Assembly: GCA_003427395.1 (NCBI GenBank)
Contig: BFEA01000037.1
Span: forward strand, 1,591,821 to 1,644,561
Length of the DNA: 52,741 bases
Source: Chara braunii
Taxonomy: Eukaryota; Streptophyta; Charophyceae; Charales; Characeae
Direction: 5' to 3'
Shown: piece after piece, positions 42,825 to 52,741 of the stretch
How the letters are laid out: every line of letters starts with the position of its first letter
Numbering within the stretch: the first letter of the stretch is position 1
Position numbers and translations under genes: made by a program
Notes under the pieces: generated by a model
What the model was told of the DNA's origin: nothing
What the model saw: the letters and a program-made list of their open reading frames with translations, nothing else
The model's database searches: none

Positions 42825-43058
42825 ATGATGTGTTTGACTCTGTCTTTTTTGCACGCATCATTCATACGGCTCGTACCTAACTTCTTACAGGTGATTGTAG
42901 CGAATATGGCGAAGGCATAGTCTTACCCCATTACTAATGGTGGAAGGTCGCGGTTCCAAAGGTTCGGTTGTTCGTCGATGAAAGTGGTAAATTTATTGTC
43001 GTGTCAGATGAGTAATCTCTAACCTGATTACTTCACTATATGTGAGAAAGTCCTAACC
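42825..43058 (+). repeat. Direct repeat, copy 1
   Basis: It matches 43845-44080 over its whole length: GATGTGT start, GTGATTGTAG, GCATAGTCTTACCCCAT, GGTTCGGTTGTTCG, TTACTTCACTATATG and AAGTCCTAACC in order. It lies between the transposon-bearing arm and the tRNA exon. Its identity is unknown; an intron domain or mitochondrial spacer is possible. Confidence 0.85.
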
Positions 43059-43094
43059 GAATGTCGGACGACCGTATATTTGAACACAGAACAA

Positions 43095-43129
43095 CTCCCT
43101 AGGTTGGATTCGAACCAACGACCCAATAG
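43095..43129 (-). tRNA. trnN: 3' exon of a trnN(guu)-like mitochondrial tRNA
   Basis: On the minus strand: anticodon-stem 3' half CTATT, variable loop GGGTC, T arm GTTGG-TTCGAAT-CCAAC with five pairs, acceptor strand CTAGGGA and discriminator G. The GGTCGTTGGTTCG pattern and the acceptor closely resemble organellar trnN(guu), whose 5' end is TCC...AG. The 5' exon with the anticodon is not visible here, so the identity is inferred. The exon directly follows a group II intron end. Confidence 0.6.
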
Positions 43130-43205
43130 ATAGGGTAAGCAGTGTGTGTAATCTAACTAAGCTTCCCTCTGAACCGTGCTTGCAAAATTTCCAAGCACAC
43201 GACTC
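43130..43205 (-). other. Group II intron domains V and VI upstream of the trnN exon
   Basis: Domain V is 43171-43205 on the minus strand. It starts GAGTCGTGTG and ends AGCACGGTTC, which pair with each other, with the two-base CA bulge in the canonical place; the apical loop (GGAAAT) is slightly degenerate. Domain VI is about 43131-43168, with AGGG.AAGC pairing to GCTTACCCT and leaving one bulged A (complement of 43136). That is the expected branch point, about seven bases from a splice site ending in AT. The structure is that of a spliceable organellar intron, or a recent copy of one. Confidence 0.72.
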
Positions 43206-43451
43206 TCCATCAGTTTAGCAAGACTACTGATAGAGTGGAGCCAAAGGCGCAACATGAAGCAGAGGCCTCTCTTATTTGACATTTAAGACCAAAGGATGAT
43301 TCATATATGAGAATTGACTCACCTCATTCTCGATGAACTTGTAAATAAGAAATAATGCGTGCGGGTCAGAATGAGTGAAATAAGGGCGCGAAGGTCACTC
43401 TGGCTTACTTATTTATTTTATTCATATAATAATAAGGCAACTTGAGTTGAA

Positions 43452-43485
43452 GAGCCGTGTGATGGGCGACCATCTCGTATGGTTC
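43452..43485 (+). other. Second group II intron domain V
   Basis: 34 nt. Ten pairs join GAGCCGTGTG and CGTATGGTTC, the two-base CT bulge sits in the usual place, and a four-pair upper stem (ATGG/CCAT) is capped by a GCGA (GNRA) tetraloop. This is textbook domain V. It directly abuts the end of the inverted-repeat arm, so its own upstream intron is missing or rearranged. The downstream 3' exon is not identified. Confidence 0.75.
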
Positions 43486-43647
43486 GGAGAGCACTTGTTA
43501 CGATCGTATAGTCTCGACTCTTTCTTCGAGCCTCGTGGTGAAACTCTTCACTCTATTCATGTTTTAATGAAATTATGTATGAGTAAAAAATATGGCCTTA
43601 CGGGTACCACCCTTGAGTTAGTTTTGTTGTTTCTGAAGCAAGTTCCT

Positions 43648-43721
43648 GGGCTTATGGTTTAATTGGTTCAAACGCACCGCTTACAACGTTGATATTGTAG
43701 GTTCAAATCTTACTAAGCCTA
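43648..43721 (+). tRNA. trnV: trnV(uac), mitochondrial type
   Basis: The cloverleaf closes: acceptor GGGCTTA/TAAGCCT (one G-U), D stem GTTT/AAAC, anticodon stem CACCG/CGTTG (one mismatch), loop CTTACAA with anticodon TAC, variable loop of five, T stem GTAGG/CTTAC with loop TTCAAAT, discriminator A. It has no intron and no encoded CCA. The stem mismatch suggests a decaying copy rather than an active gene. Confidence 0.82.
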
Positions 43722-43730
43722 TTTGCATTC

Positions 43731-43803
43731 TGGTGTATAGCTTAATTGATAGAGCATTGGGCTTTTAACCTAATGGTCGCAGATTCAAATCTTGCTATAC
43801 CCA
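43731..43803 (+). tRNA. trnK: trnK(uuu), mitochondrial type
   Basis: Acceptor (T)GGTGTA/TATACCC with one mismatch at the first pair, D stem GCTT/GAGC, anticodon stem TTGGG/CCTAA, loop CTTTTAA with anticodon TTT, T stem GCAGA/CTTGC (one mismatch), discriminator A. The sequence is very close to plant mitochondrial trnK(uuu), which has no intron, unlike chloroplast trnK. It lies 9 bp after trnV on the same strand. The two stem mismatches suggest relaxed selection. Confidence 0.85.
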
Positions 43804-43844
43804 TAAGGACACGAAGTGGGGTAAACATTCTTGTTGTGATGAGA

Positions 43845-44080
43845 ATGATGTGTCTAACTCTTTGTCTTTCTTGCACACATCATTCATACGACTCGTACCT
43901 AAGTTCTTACAGGTGATTGTAGTGAATATGGTGAAGGCATAGTCTTACCCCATCAGTAATGGTGAAAGGTCGAGGTTCCAAGGGTTCGGTTGTTCGCCGA
44001 TGAAAGTTGTTAACTCATTACTGTGTCAGACGAGTAATCTTTGACCTTATTACTTCACTATATGCGGAAAAGTCCTAACC
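43845..44080 (+). repeat. Direct repeat, copy 2
   Basis: Partner of 42825-43058, about 85-90% identical by eye. It starts 41 bp after trnK. Its first part (43833-43855) also occurs inverted at 44760-44782. Confidence 0.85.
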
Positions 44081-46888
44081 TATTTATTGAATGAATTTCA
44101 ATATACGATGGGTAATTTGTAGGAAACCAACATATGTCTGTGTAGTAGAAGTGACATAAAATTCGAATGGAAGCCCCAGTAAACGGTGACAGTAACTCTA
44201 ACTGTCAATTTTAGGGCAGTTATAAAATCTAGCTACATGCCGGAACACTCGCAATTCTTACATACACTACCGAGAAATACGGCAGAAAGTTCACTCGAGT
44301 GGATAGAGTGAATTAGCAGGCTCGCTAGACGAAGCGTCTCTATCGATCCTCAAAGGCCATATTCCAGACGCACAAAAACTATAGTCCAATCGGCATGGTG
44401 ACATGAGGCGCAAGAGCACGCAATGAAAATTGAATTTGTTCAGGTTCATATAACAAAACAGTCATCAATGTTTGATAATTAACTTCTAAATGGGATGGCT
44501 TGTTTTTTTTAATTTGGTTATACCTTATTTTTTGTTTGATGATTGACTTGCAATTTTGTTGAATGGAAATAAGATCACCACTGAAAACTTGAAAGCTAGG
44601 TCGAAGGATAATTTGATTATTAACACAAAACTGTAAGAATAATAGAGTAAAAGTTTATACGTACAAGAAGAATGTCCAATCTTTTCTCCATTAATAATAA
44701 CAAGTTTTTTTGTTTGTCTAAATAAGTATACGTTTTTTTTGCTACTTTTTAAAAAGGTCAGACACATCATTCTCATCACAACAGATAGAACCAGAAGGTT
44801 TGATCAACAACTTTCGAAAGTTAAAAAAAAATTGTAAATTGGTCGTTACAGAGAACATATTCTTCGATCTTTGAAGCGTTTTTTTTATACAACCCGCAAA
44901 GTATATGCCAAACGACTTAATTCAATATTGATATAAAAGAAGTAAGCACGTTTGACTTTAGAATAGGTTTTTACCACGACGTTAACTTGACCTTGTAATT
45001 TAGACGATTTTACAAAAAAAAAAAGTAAAACAATCAAAGTGATTTTTCAATAAACTCCACGCTAAGGGAGGAGTTTCCTTGAGATTTGTCGTGCTTGGTG
45101 ACTTAGCGCATAATCATCAGGTAGCAGTTAGTTTGTCACATCATTTAAATCATTGACGACTGTTAATATTAGTCCCCATTAAGTAAAATGTAATGATCAA
45201 GTAATCTACTTTTCTTAAATATTGTTTCCTTTTTCCACGGCTCGTCACTTAACCATCATCAAAAAGGTCAGAACATCCTCTGATGAGATAGAGAACAAAA
45301 CTCATAATTACATTCGGGCTCTGACCGATGATGGACCCAATCATCGTCTACCTTCTTAATTAACAGTTGAAGTCCGCACAACAATTTATAAAGATTAAGA
45401 ATTAGTTGTTAAATCGTTTTTATTCGATTGAGAGTAGTTATTTAGCACTTTTACAGACCCAGGTCTAAGAAGAGTATGACATTATTTCATAATGCATCAG
45501 TCAAATCACATATATGCACCACCACATAAGAGTAAGTAAAGTAGAGATCTTGAACAAAGATAAGATGACGGTGTCCTTAGGCAGGGTTAACCGAAACTTT
45601 ATCTTATGTTAGTCTTAATTAAAACTCGAATTTTTTCAAGAATTTGTCACAATCGTTTGGATCATACCCATCTTTTATCCTTCCTTTTCAATCAGACTCT
45701 TCAAGTTCTCACTTCAACGTTCAGCCTTGTCCTCCCTCGATCGGACAGGAAACGTTTGTGCTAAGGATGATGAATATTACCACCTCTGTAATCAATTGGT
45801 TAACAAGCCGCTTATGCTTTTAAAAGTCAATGATGATCCACAAAAATAAACAAAATCTCCCGTGGTAGTAGTCTTAAGGACCAACGCAGGAGAAGCGACA
45901 AGAACACACTTGAAATAACATTGAAAGCTAGTACTGATATCGTCGCAGTGATATGCCCAATGTGTATGGGTCCTCCGGCTGATAACCAGGCATCAGCAAT
46001 TGGCTGAAGATGACCCACTTCGGTAAAAGCAGACACTTTAGGTAGTTACTTCAAGAGACATGACTTTTCTCGAACTACATCGCGTTGAAGACAAGAACCT
46101 AACTAGTTCGAGATCCCTGGACAATGACGACCAACTAAAAAATCCACAAACTTGGTAATGGAGGGAAGACTCGCATGAGTCTGGCAAAGAGCTTTCAATT
46201 AAGTGTGATAACTGACTATGACACCTTCATCAAGTACTATTAGCACAGAAGCAACCAACAGAGGAACCAGTACTCGCTTTGATATACTCCAGGAAGATGA
46301 CGGCTACCGAAGAATAAACAAAATAATGTGCCATCTACAACCAATGTAGTAAAAACCCAACGCGATGACTTGCGCCTAATAAGAAGCACGTCTAAGATCA
46401 AAGTGTTTGATTAAAGCGACCTGTGGGGAGCGAACCTTAGTAAAAGAAAGCTCAAAATGTCACGTCATTCGTAACTGCTCTTTTTGCATGTTTATAATAG
46501 TCGTCATTGACGTATATTGTTTGTCTGTGTTACTCGTACTCTGCTCTCGAGTTCATCTATTTCTCTACTAAACTCTCTCTCGCGCTTGTAATTGTTCACG
46601 TGTTCGATCATTCTGATTTCCCCTCCCCTCACCTTTGCTCTATTAGCAGTTTACTTCGCTTATCACCATCTCATTAACATATGTCTCATGATTCTGAAAG
46701 TCTGATTTCTGCATACCCTTTTCTCGCTAATATCCAGCACAATGAACCCGCTTTGCCACACAACGACCAACATGCAAAGCTTGACAGTAAATGACAAAGG
46801 TCATGCACAAGAGTAGATGAGATCAATGGTAGAAAGTGCTCGCGCCTTTTGTAAATGGCACATGAAGATTTTTTCTTTATCTCGCGTG
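44081..46888. other. AT-rich DNA without a recognisable gene
   Basis: Only short frames. A perfect 23-bp inverted match links 44760-44782 to 43833-43855. Part of this segment may still be mitochondrial-derived. A segment around 45171-45270 recurs in diverged form near 51696-51790. Confidence 0.5.
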
Positions 46889-47104
46889 TGTCGGCAATAC
46901 CTTATTTTGTACACTCTGTCTCTCTCTACTCGTCACTCTAGTCTCTGTCAATAATTACCTTGTGGACTATGTTCCTCCACTCACAACACCAAAAATGTGT
47001 CAATAGTATCTTGTTTTGTACATTCTCTCCCTACCTACTTGTCACTCTAATTCTTGTCAATAATTACTTTGTGGATTATGTTTCTCCACTCACAATACAA
47101 AAAA
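46889..47104. repeat. Diverged tandem duplication, about 108-bp unit
   Basis: 46889-46996 and 46998-47104 align end to end (TATTTTGTACA / TGTTTTGTACA, CTTGTCAATAATTAC / CTGTCAATAATTAC, CTCCACTCACAA). Most differences are C in copy 1 against T in copy 2. Confidence 0.8.
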
Positions 47105-50100
47105 CGAAGGAGATGAACTCAACTGAGTCGATACCCGTTGTCGCACTTTTTCTAGTTGGGTCACTTCTGGCGATAAAAAAACTAACAGGTTGTCACGCAG
47201 GATTTTGATGATGGTTTGCAATAAATAAATAAACTAAATGAAGCAAATCTCTTCCTTTTGAGTGCGCTCGGCTTCGAGCGAGACCCTTCGATTGCAGTCT
47301 TTGTCAGTCCTTGGTCTTAGAAATCTTTATTTTGATTCAGAACAATAAAACTCGTGCAAATAATAATCATAAAATTTTGGTGTGCCATGCATATATCAAT
47401 TTGTCAATTTGCTAATTTGAGAATTGTGACAAGATCAACAGGAAGCATAATCATCAAACAAAGTCAATGCAAAAGATCAAGACTGACTGACTCTAAGCAA
47501 AAGCAAGATGAATGAGGGAAAAATGGAAACTCATAATGATCTCAGAAAGTACAGATGAATAGGCACGACCGGCACTAGTCAAGAGTCCTCACTCATCCTT
47601 CTAGAGGCTCCTCATCAATCTCTAATTTGGTTGTGCGTCTGTTGTACCCCGAGCCATGCCTATGTACCTCCTGAGATTGTGACCTCTGGATGTAGAGCCA
47701 CCTAAAACCTGCAAGCTCTGAACACTTTCATCCAAGACCCATGATACGAAAATCAACCATAGCACAAAATTCCTCCCACAAGGTAGGAAAATAGGATTGG
47801 GAGAAAATCCCTCGTCTGACATGCCTGAACTCAGATGGCTCCGTAACTGCCACGTAGTCAATTATACCTCTTGGCTAGATCTACTAAGTCACCCCAGCAG
47901 GAGCCGTCTGCGAGAATGAACGGAATTGGGGACTCAGGGTAATCAGTGTGAGCTTAGGTCTGAAGTTGCGGATCAGTTTGACATCACTCTCATTAAGCTC
48001 CGTCTCTTTCTCTTTAAGGTGATTTGCTGTGAGATCCAGATAGAGTAGAAGAGCTTATGAGTTCCTTTACGCTTCCTTATGCAGTGCCTAAAGTCATAGA
48101 TGATGTGTGTTGCGAAACTGGTGAGGGCAACGAAGATTGACAGATCTCCTTGCTTAAAGCCAATTGCACTGAGATACCGATACTAGAGGGCATCTTTGGA
48201 AGCAATTCTGTTGAGGTTGGCAAGAATAGACTCACTGACTAGAAATGAGGTGATGGTACTTATGTATCTGTGTGAATGCTGAGAACTGATCTGAGTAATC
48301 ACGAATCTCTACTGACGATGATTTGCAAATGTTGATGAATAGGTCTACCAACTTGACATCACTAACGCAAATATTGATTGGGTAATGTTGACTTGTTGCG
48401 ATGATTGGGTGAAACTCGTCAATTAGTGTTTTGGTAAAATCTTCAAAGAGGAAATCTGAGTTTTCATGTGTTCACAAATGCTTAGCTCTGGCCTTCTCAG
48501 TCGTCTTCAAGGAAGATCCTGTGCTATGCAATTTTTCGCTACACACTGAAATACATATTCGATATATTTCTCTTCCCTGACTCTACTAATTGCAATTTCC
48601 TTCATAACAGGTTTGTTATGTTTCATATCTCGAATCGCTTCTGCCTCCTAACCCTCATGTTTGTCTCGGTTGATGATAACTTTGACTACTAATATCTCAC
48701 CATCCCTCATGTTTCCTTGTCCCTCCCTCGAAACAGACTTACGAGGAGTTAGGGGAGTAAGAGGATAGGTTGCTCCATGCAATGAAGAAGGATATGCTTG
48801 ATGTTTTTGAATTTATCTCAGGAGACCCACCAGATGATTATCAGAGGTTAGTCTCAGTTTCCTTTTTACGTTAACGAGACAATAGCCAAATAAATATTGT
48901 CGGGATCGTTTCCCCAAGGTGAGTTACTAGCCCGAGTACTGCTCCAGTGTTATACAATCATGACCGGCTCCATGCAGTCGCTTTAAGCATTGGTAGTCTG
49001 GATACAATTAGCTCAAAGGTTATGGGGGACCAGTTTGGGAAATCTTTCGTTCATAGAGTTACCTTGAGCTTAGAGTATAATTCCCCTTCATCATTACAGA
49101 TCCGAAATTCAGAGCCCGTCCCATATAAGAGAATCACTCATGGGTGCAAAGCCAGTCCAGACCCGACTTGACTGAATTGAGCGAAAGGGGGTGTTCCCCC
49201 CCCTCGGCACTGCAATTTTGGGCACAGTCCTCTCCGGAGCTAGAACATCCAACCTGGACCCTGAGAACTTGCTGATACCAAACAAGAGGTTTGTTCCAGT
49301 TAAATTGCATAATATTTACTTATGTAGTTTTGTCGCAAGAGATAAAGCTCGCTTGCAGAGTTGGAAGAGGGGAAACTGCGGTATACTACGGGTTGCGACT
49401 TCTGCTCGTAAGATAGAAACGACGTCAGAGCTCAACGCACGAGTCTTACTCAACCTGAGATCCCCGTCGTTGAGTCAGGTGACAGTCAACAGGGTGTCCG
49501 CAGGAGGGACGAATAACACATGGGGATTATCCTACTCTTCAGTAGTGGATGACAGATGAGGTGAAAGAGAGCCAAAGAGTTTGGTCAACCCTTAGGAAGC
49601 ATCACGCTGTGGAGACATCATCATGGTGCGCTCTACCTTGGCTTGCATGGCAACAAGGTAATATCACAAAAGTAGGAGGCGGTTCTGCGCGGTGGGCAAG
49701 TAGGGGGAATCGCGACAGGTGATTACAAGCCGTGGATACATATGGGGTACATTGCACAAGTGGTTAACAGGGGGACCCCCACTTTTCAGCCCCAGGTTAA
49801 CACCCCCAACACTGAAAAGTGCATTTGGGGATTTTCTTTTTAGTTTTTTTAGTTTTTTTTTTGCCCTGTTTTTATTTGGTCACATACATACTAAAAAGAC
49901 CACATATGACGGAGGCTAGGGACTTGGTACCAAGTACTACCAACACATGACCTACAACTATAGGTTCGTCCCCAGCATATATACATACTAGATACACACA
50001 TGACTAAGGTTCATTGAACGTCCCCTCACTAAGTAGTCACTGCAGTTCTCCTTTAGTCGTGATCCCTGACTGAGATAAGTTGAAACAAATCTGTTGATGA

Positions 50101-52490
50101 ATATACAGAACAACATTGCAGATGAACTGACCTGTGACCCAAAAAACCTCAGTATTACTCAGGTGGTGTTGGGTATGAAGGCCTACTCAGGTAGAGGAAT
50201 GTCTCAGACCATCTCTACTTAAGCAGGGATCATGGTCCACATGACTGTTCGTGTACAATTCGTGCGGCACATCGGAGACCATAGACACCTATCCGGACTG
50301 ATCTCGCCAGGATAATAGTTGGAAAGACTTACTAAAAAATCCCATGCACAACGCCTGCCAGTGCATCTAGCTTACCTCTATCGGTCCGCCACATCCTTAG
50401 TGGAGGGATCTGAGAGTAATGCTTCAATTGTGGCCTTTTCATTTAGATGGTGCAGGGCCTATCCCGGTTTTCCATGTCATGTACGACTTAAGGCTTAGCC
50501 CCGTTTGCCAAGACCAATCCAATCGCGAGCCGAGCCTGTATTGAGAGTTACCTTCCCGAGTCTCCGAGTACGTTCAAACACAACTTAATAGACCTCGAAG
50601 TCAAGGCTGACACCGACACATTGAGCTCATACCTCCCCTCTGCTCAGGGGATAGGATTCAAGCTCAAGGTATGGCTCATGACTGCTCTCACATTGATATG
50701 TAACGGGGTACTGCCGTCAATAATCAGAATCCGTGCGAATACTCTTTGTGTCCCCATGAACGTACAACGAGAGGTACCTCAAACAGTTCCCTCTGGGTGG
50801 TAAGTACGTTTAGTCAGTAGCGTACACCTCTCGAACAACACACAAACATTTGTCAGCGACTAACCACATTTGAATTAGAGGGTTGCACCCCTTTCATATT
50901 TTGTATTGAATGCTGACTAAGCAATTAACCAAGGAGTCGACATGACCGACATGCTGCATGGCTCTGGTAGTCCCTCTTCCTTTACTGGTTCGCGTATCGT
51001 ACAAAGGGGGTAGATTGTGATATTGACTCGAGTGGCACACACCATGCCCTTCACACTATTATTAACCCTCAGGAATTGATCTCACCTAATGCATTAACTC
51101 CGAGTTCAAACCCAAAACCGTATTTAAGAGGAAACTGTTCTGAGCGCATGATATACCCACGTCCCGTTCACGGAGACTAAATGGGAGGTCAGCCTGTAGC
51201 ATTCTATCTCGTAACTTTAGATATAAACTCATCAGTACCCAGGACCGAGCGCCCAAAAATAAAGAATAAACACACAATCTACGAAGCAATTCTCTTGTGC
51301 ATGGAGTTAGTCCATTCTCGGTCTCTTAATCAAAGCGATGACACTCAGTGCGGGGCGTGATTGATCGTATGTAGTTAACTAGTTGAGGGTATAATAGAAA
51401 TAGCTTCAGAGAGCCCATCGCGTCTCACAGAAATCATTCATCGTTCTGCACAAAGGGTAGTTGTCGGGTCCCGCAGTGTCTTTTCTTGCTTACTTATCTA
51501 TGCCTGTAGGGCATTTTCGTAGTATTGACTAAACTCTCCAGCTTGCCATGATCGGTGTCTCGGTCTAGAATTCCGTGTACGTCGGTTTTTAAACCGACCA
51601 TAGTGGGGCAAGCAATATGTCATCACATTTTCCCCTGTCCAGATCAGCTAGTTTTCAGACCTATACCGAAACCTAGGGTAATTCATTGTCCTTAGTCCCC
51701 ATTAAGTAAGGCCTTAATACTCAAATAGACTATCCTCCTTCATTGCCATCCTTTTCCTCTGCGGCTCATTACGTCATCACTGCCAGGACAGGGTGCAGAA
51801 TGACCCTGGACAAGACGAAGATGAAGGCTCATAAGTAAATTCAGATCCCCAATCGACGGGAATTGTCGTCGCCTGTTTTCCTCTTTTGCCAACTAGCCAA
51901 AGCTCATGTAGTAAACCCAACAGAGTACGCAATTGAGCTTGCTCGCTTGATTAAAGGAAAGATCGGTCAATATTTCACCCACCGAAGCTGAAACGAAACT
52001 TGGGGACGTTACATGTTCTCTTAGTCATTTGATCTTAATCTTAAGCAAACCAACTTAATTTAAAAGTTGCCACTCATCAGATAAGATTGCCCCAAGGAAA
52101 AGTTACCACCCGAGAGCAAGTGGAGCACGAGTCTTAAGTGAGAGTAGGGCATAGACACTCTCAAGCAGGATCGATCAGGGAGGTATACAGTCCCACCGGA
52201 TATTAATCTCAGCTAAAGATGCATGTTTATAAAGCCAAATATCACCTGCAACGAAGAAGGGGAAAAAAGTAATGACTTATTTTACTGGATCAATTACGTG
52301 TCGTTTAACCACAACACTTCAAAAGCATTCGACTCGAGTTGTGGAGCAAGCTCAATTCTCAAGGACTAAGTTACCTGTTGTCAAATGTGGTCTGCAGCGA
52401 GCAACAGTACTCACAATTCAAACTGTAACGAATGGGCTCGCCCACAGAACTATGCACTAGCAACCCAATTGATAAAGGGTTATTACTTAC
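47105..52490. other. AT-rich DNA without a recognisable gene (5.4 kb)
   Basis: No frame longer than about 120 codons and no motif that I recognise in either strand. The longest (49191-49559) shows no domain. A small inverted repeat occurs at 49780-49789 / 49812-49821 (CACTTTTCAG / CTGAAAAGTG). Probably decayed repeats or intergenic DNA. Confidence 0.5.
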
Positions 52491-52501
52491 GGGCTATATT
52501 G

Positions 52502-52600
52502 CACGCCCGGTCACGGCCGGGGGCAAAAACTCGGCCGCGGCCGTGCCCGGCGGCCGAATCGGCCAGGTTTGGCCAAGGCCGAACGGCCGAGTTTGGTGCA
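52502..52600. other. GC-rich patch of CGGCC words
   Basis: An abrupt GC-rich stretch within AT-rich DNA, made largely of overlapping CGGCCG/GGCC words. It is bordered by GCACGCCC, the same octamer that forms the hairpin at 52632-52686, so the two may be parts of one small foldback element. Confidence 0.5.
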
Positions 52601-52631
52601 GGATTTTTTTTCCGTATTTTTTAGGGTAAAA

Positions 52632-52686
52632 AAAAAAAAAAAGGGCGTGCGGGGCTGAAAAAACCCTGCACGCCCTTTTTTTTTTT
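52632..52686. repeat. Strong hairpin flanked by A- and T-runs
   Basis: GGGCGTGCGGGG (52643-52654) pairs with CCCTGCACGCCC (52664-52675) over 12 positions with one G-U. An A-run before it and a T-run after it can add about ten more pairs. Confidence 0.85.
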
Positions 52687-52741
52687 GGTTTTTTTTTTAT
52701 GTTGCTGGTCGCCAAAAAAAAATGCAGAACGAAAAAAAAAA

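Larger units (their letters stand above)
41070..43454. repeat. Large inverted repeat of mitochondrial intron-type DNA, one arm split by a transposon
   Basis: The left arm is 41070-41241 plus 42336 to about 42395. The right arm is 43454 down to about 43222 on the other strand. The arms share CTCTTCAACTCAAG, TTATTATTATATGAATAAAA, TCATTCTGACCCGC, CAATTCTCATATATGAATCA and ATGTCAAATAAGAGAGG in order, at roughly 85-90% identity by eye. The right arm continues into group II intron domains V/VI and a tRNA exon, so both arms derive from the same intron. Confidence 0.85.

Noticed and set aside
43447-43662. 71-codon frame considered as a 3' exon after the group II intron
   Set aside because: Its start lies inside domain V itself, and I do not recognise the downstream residues as any mitochondrial protein. 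Not supported as a gene.
49191-49559. 122-codon frame in the AT-rich right part
   Set aside because: No recognisable domain, no neighbouring exon signals that I could support, and a length expected by chance.
1-52741. Search for a defence system, biosynthetic cluster or toxin gene
   Set aside because: Apart from retroelement gag/pol remnants and organellar-type tRNAs, no recognisable protein family is present, so no such system can be claimed.

Overview
The window looks like nuclear DNA of a green-lineage (streptophyte) eukaryote, dominated by old LTR retrotransposons. A charophyte alga such as Chara is my best guess, made without any database search. The clues are: Ty3/gypsy chromoviruses with C-terminal chromodomains and primer sites matching initiator Met-tRNA; no dense or operon-like coding; many microsatellites; and a block of mitochondrial-type DNA with trnV(uac), trnK(uuu) and a trnN(guu)-like exon preceded by a group II intron end. 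No intact host protein gene can be supported, and every retroelement reading frame is broken.

Layout. 1-3.5 kb: two minus-strand LTRs (1-559 and 2631-3493) around unrecognised sequence. 3963-21329: element B, a Ty3 chromovirus flanked by the target duplication CAGG and split by element A (6840-15609), a complete second chromovirus flanked by CTTA. 21445-31730: element C, a third chromovirus with a perfect 5-bp duplication (TTGGC); its leader carries a 0.7-kb TTAA-flanked non-autonomous DNA transposon (23779-24489). 31.7-35.4 kb: probable host sequence with an 81-bp tandem repeat and an LTR scrap. 35438 to about 39.47 kb: element D, a relative of C that stops after gag. 40303-40502: a run of N between identical 70-bp copies. 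41.07-44.08 kb: mitochondrial-type DNA, rearranged as inverted and direct repeats and carrying a second TTAA element (41238-42335). 44.1-52.5 kb: AT-rich DNA with decayed repeats and no recognisable gene. 52.5-52.7 kb: a GC-rich patch and a strong hairpin.

Each full-length retroelement has the order gag (coiled coil, capsid-like region, zinc knuckle), protease, reverse transcriptase, RNase H, integrase, chromodomain. All are inactivated by frameshifts, stops, catalytic substitutions, deletions or, in C, a triplicated RT segment.

The window records its own insertion history. B is older than A: A interrupts B's gag, and B's LTRs look somewhat more diverged. C predates the transposon in its leader. 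The mitochondrial-type block was duplicated, and one copy was then hit by the second TTAA element. For both TTAA insertions an unoccupied version of the target survives elsewhere in the window (37296-37299 and near 43285). I found no defence system, gene cluster or CRISPR. The most interesting signals are the TTAA family with its filled and empty sites, the mitochondrial-type block it dates, and sequence motifs shared by the LTRs and leaders: GCCATAGC, TTGACC arrays and a conserved core promoter.
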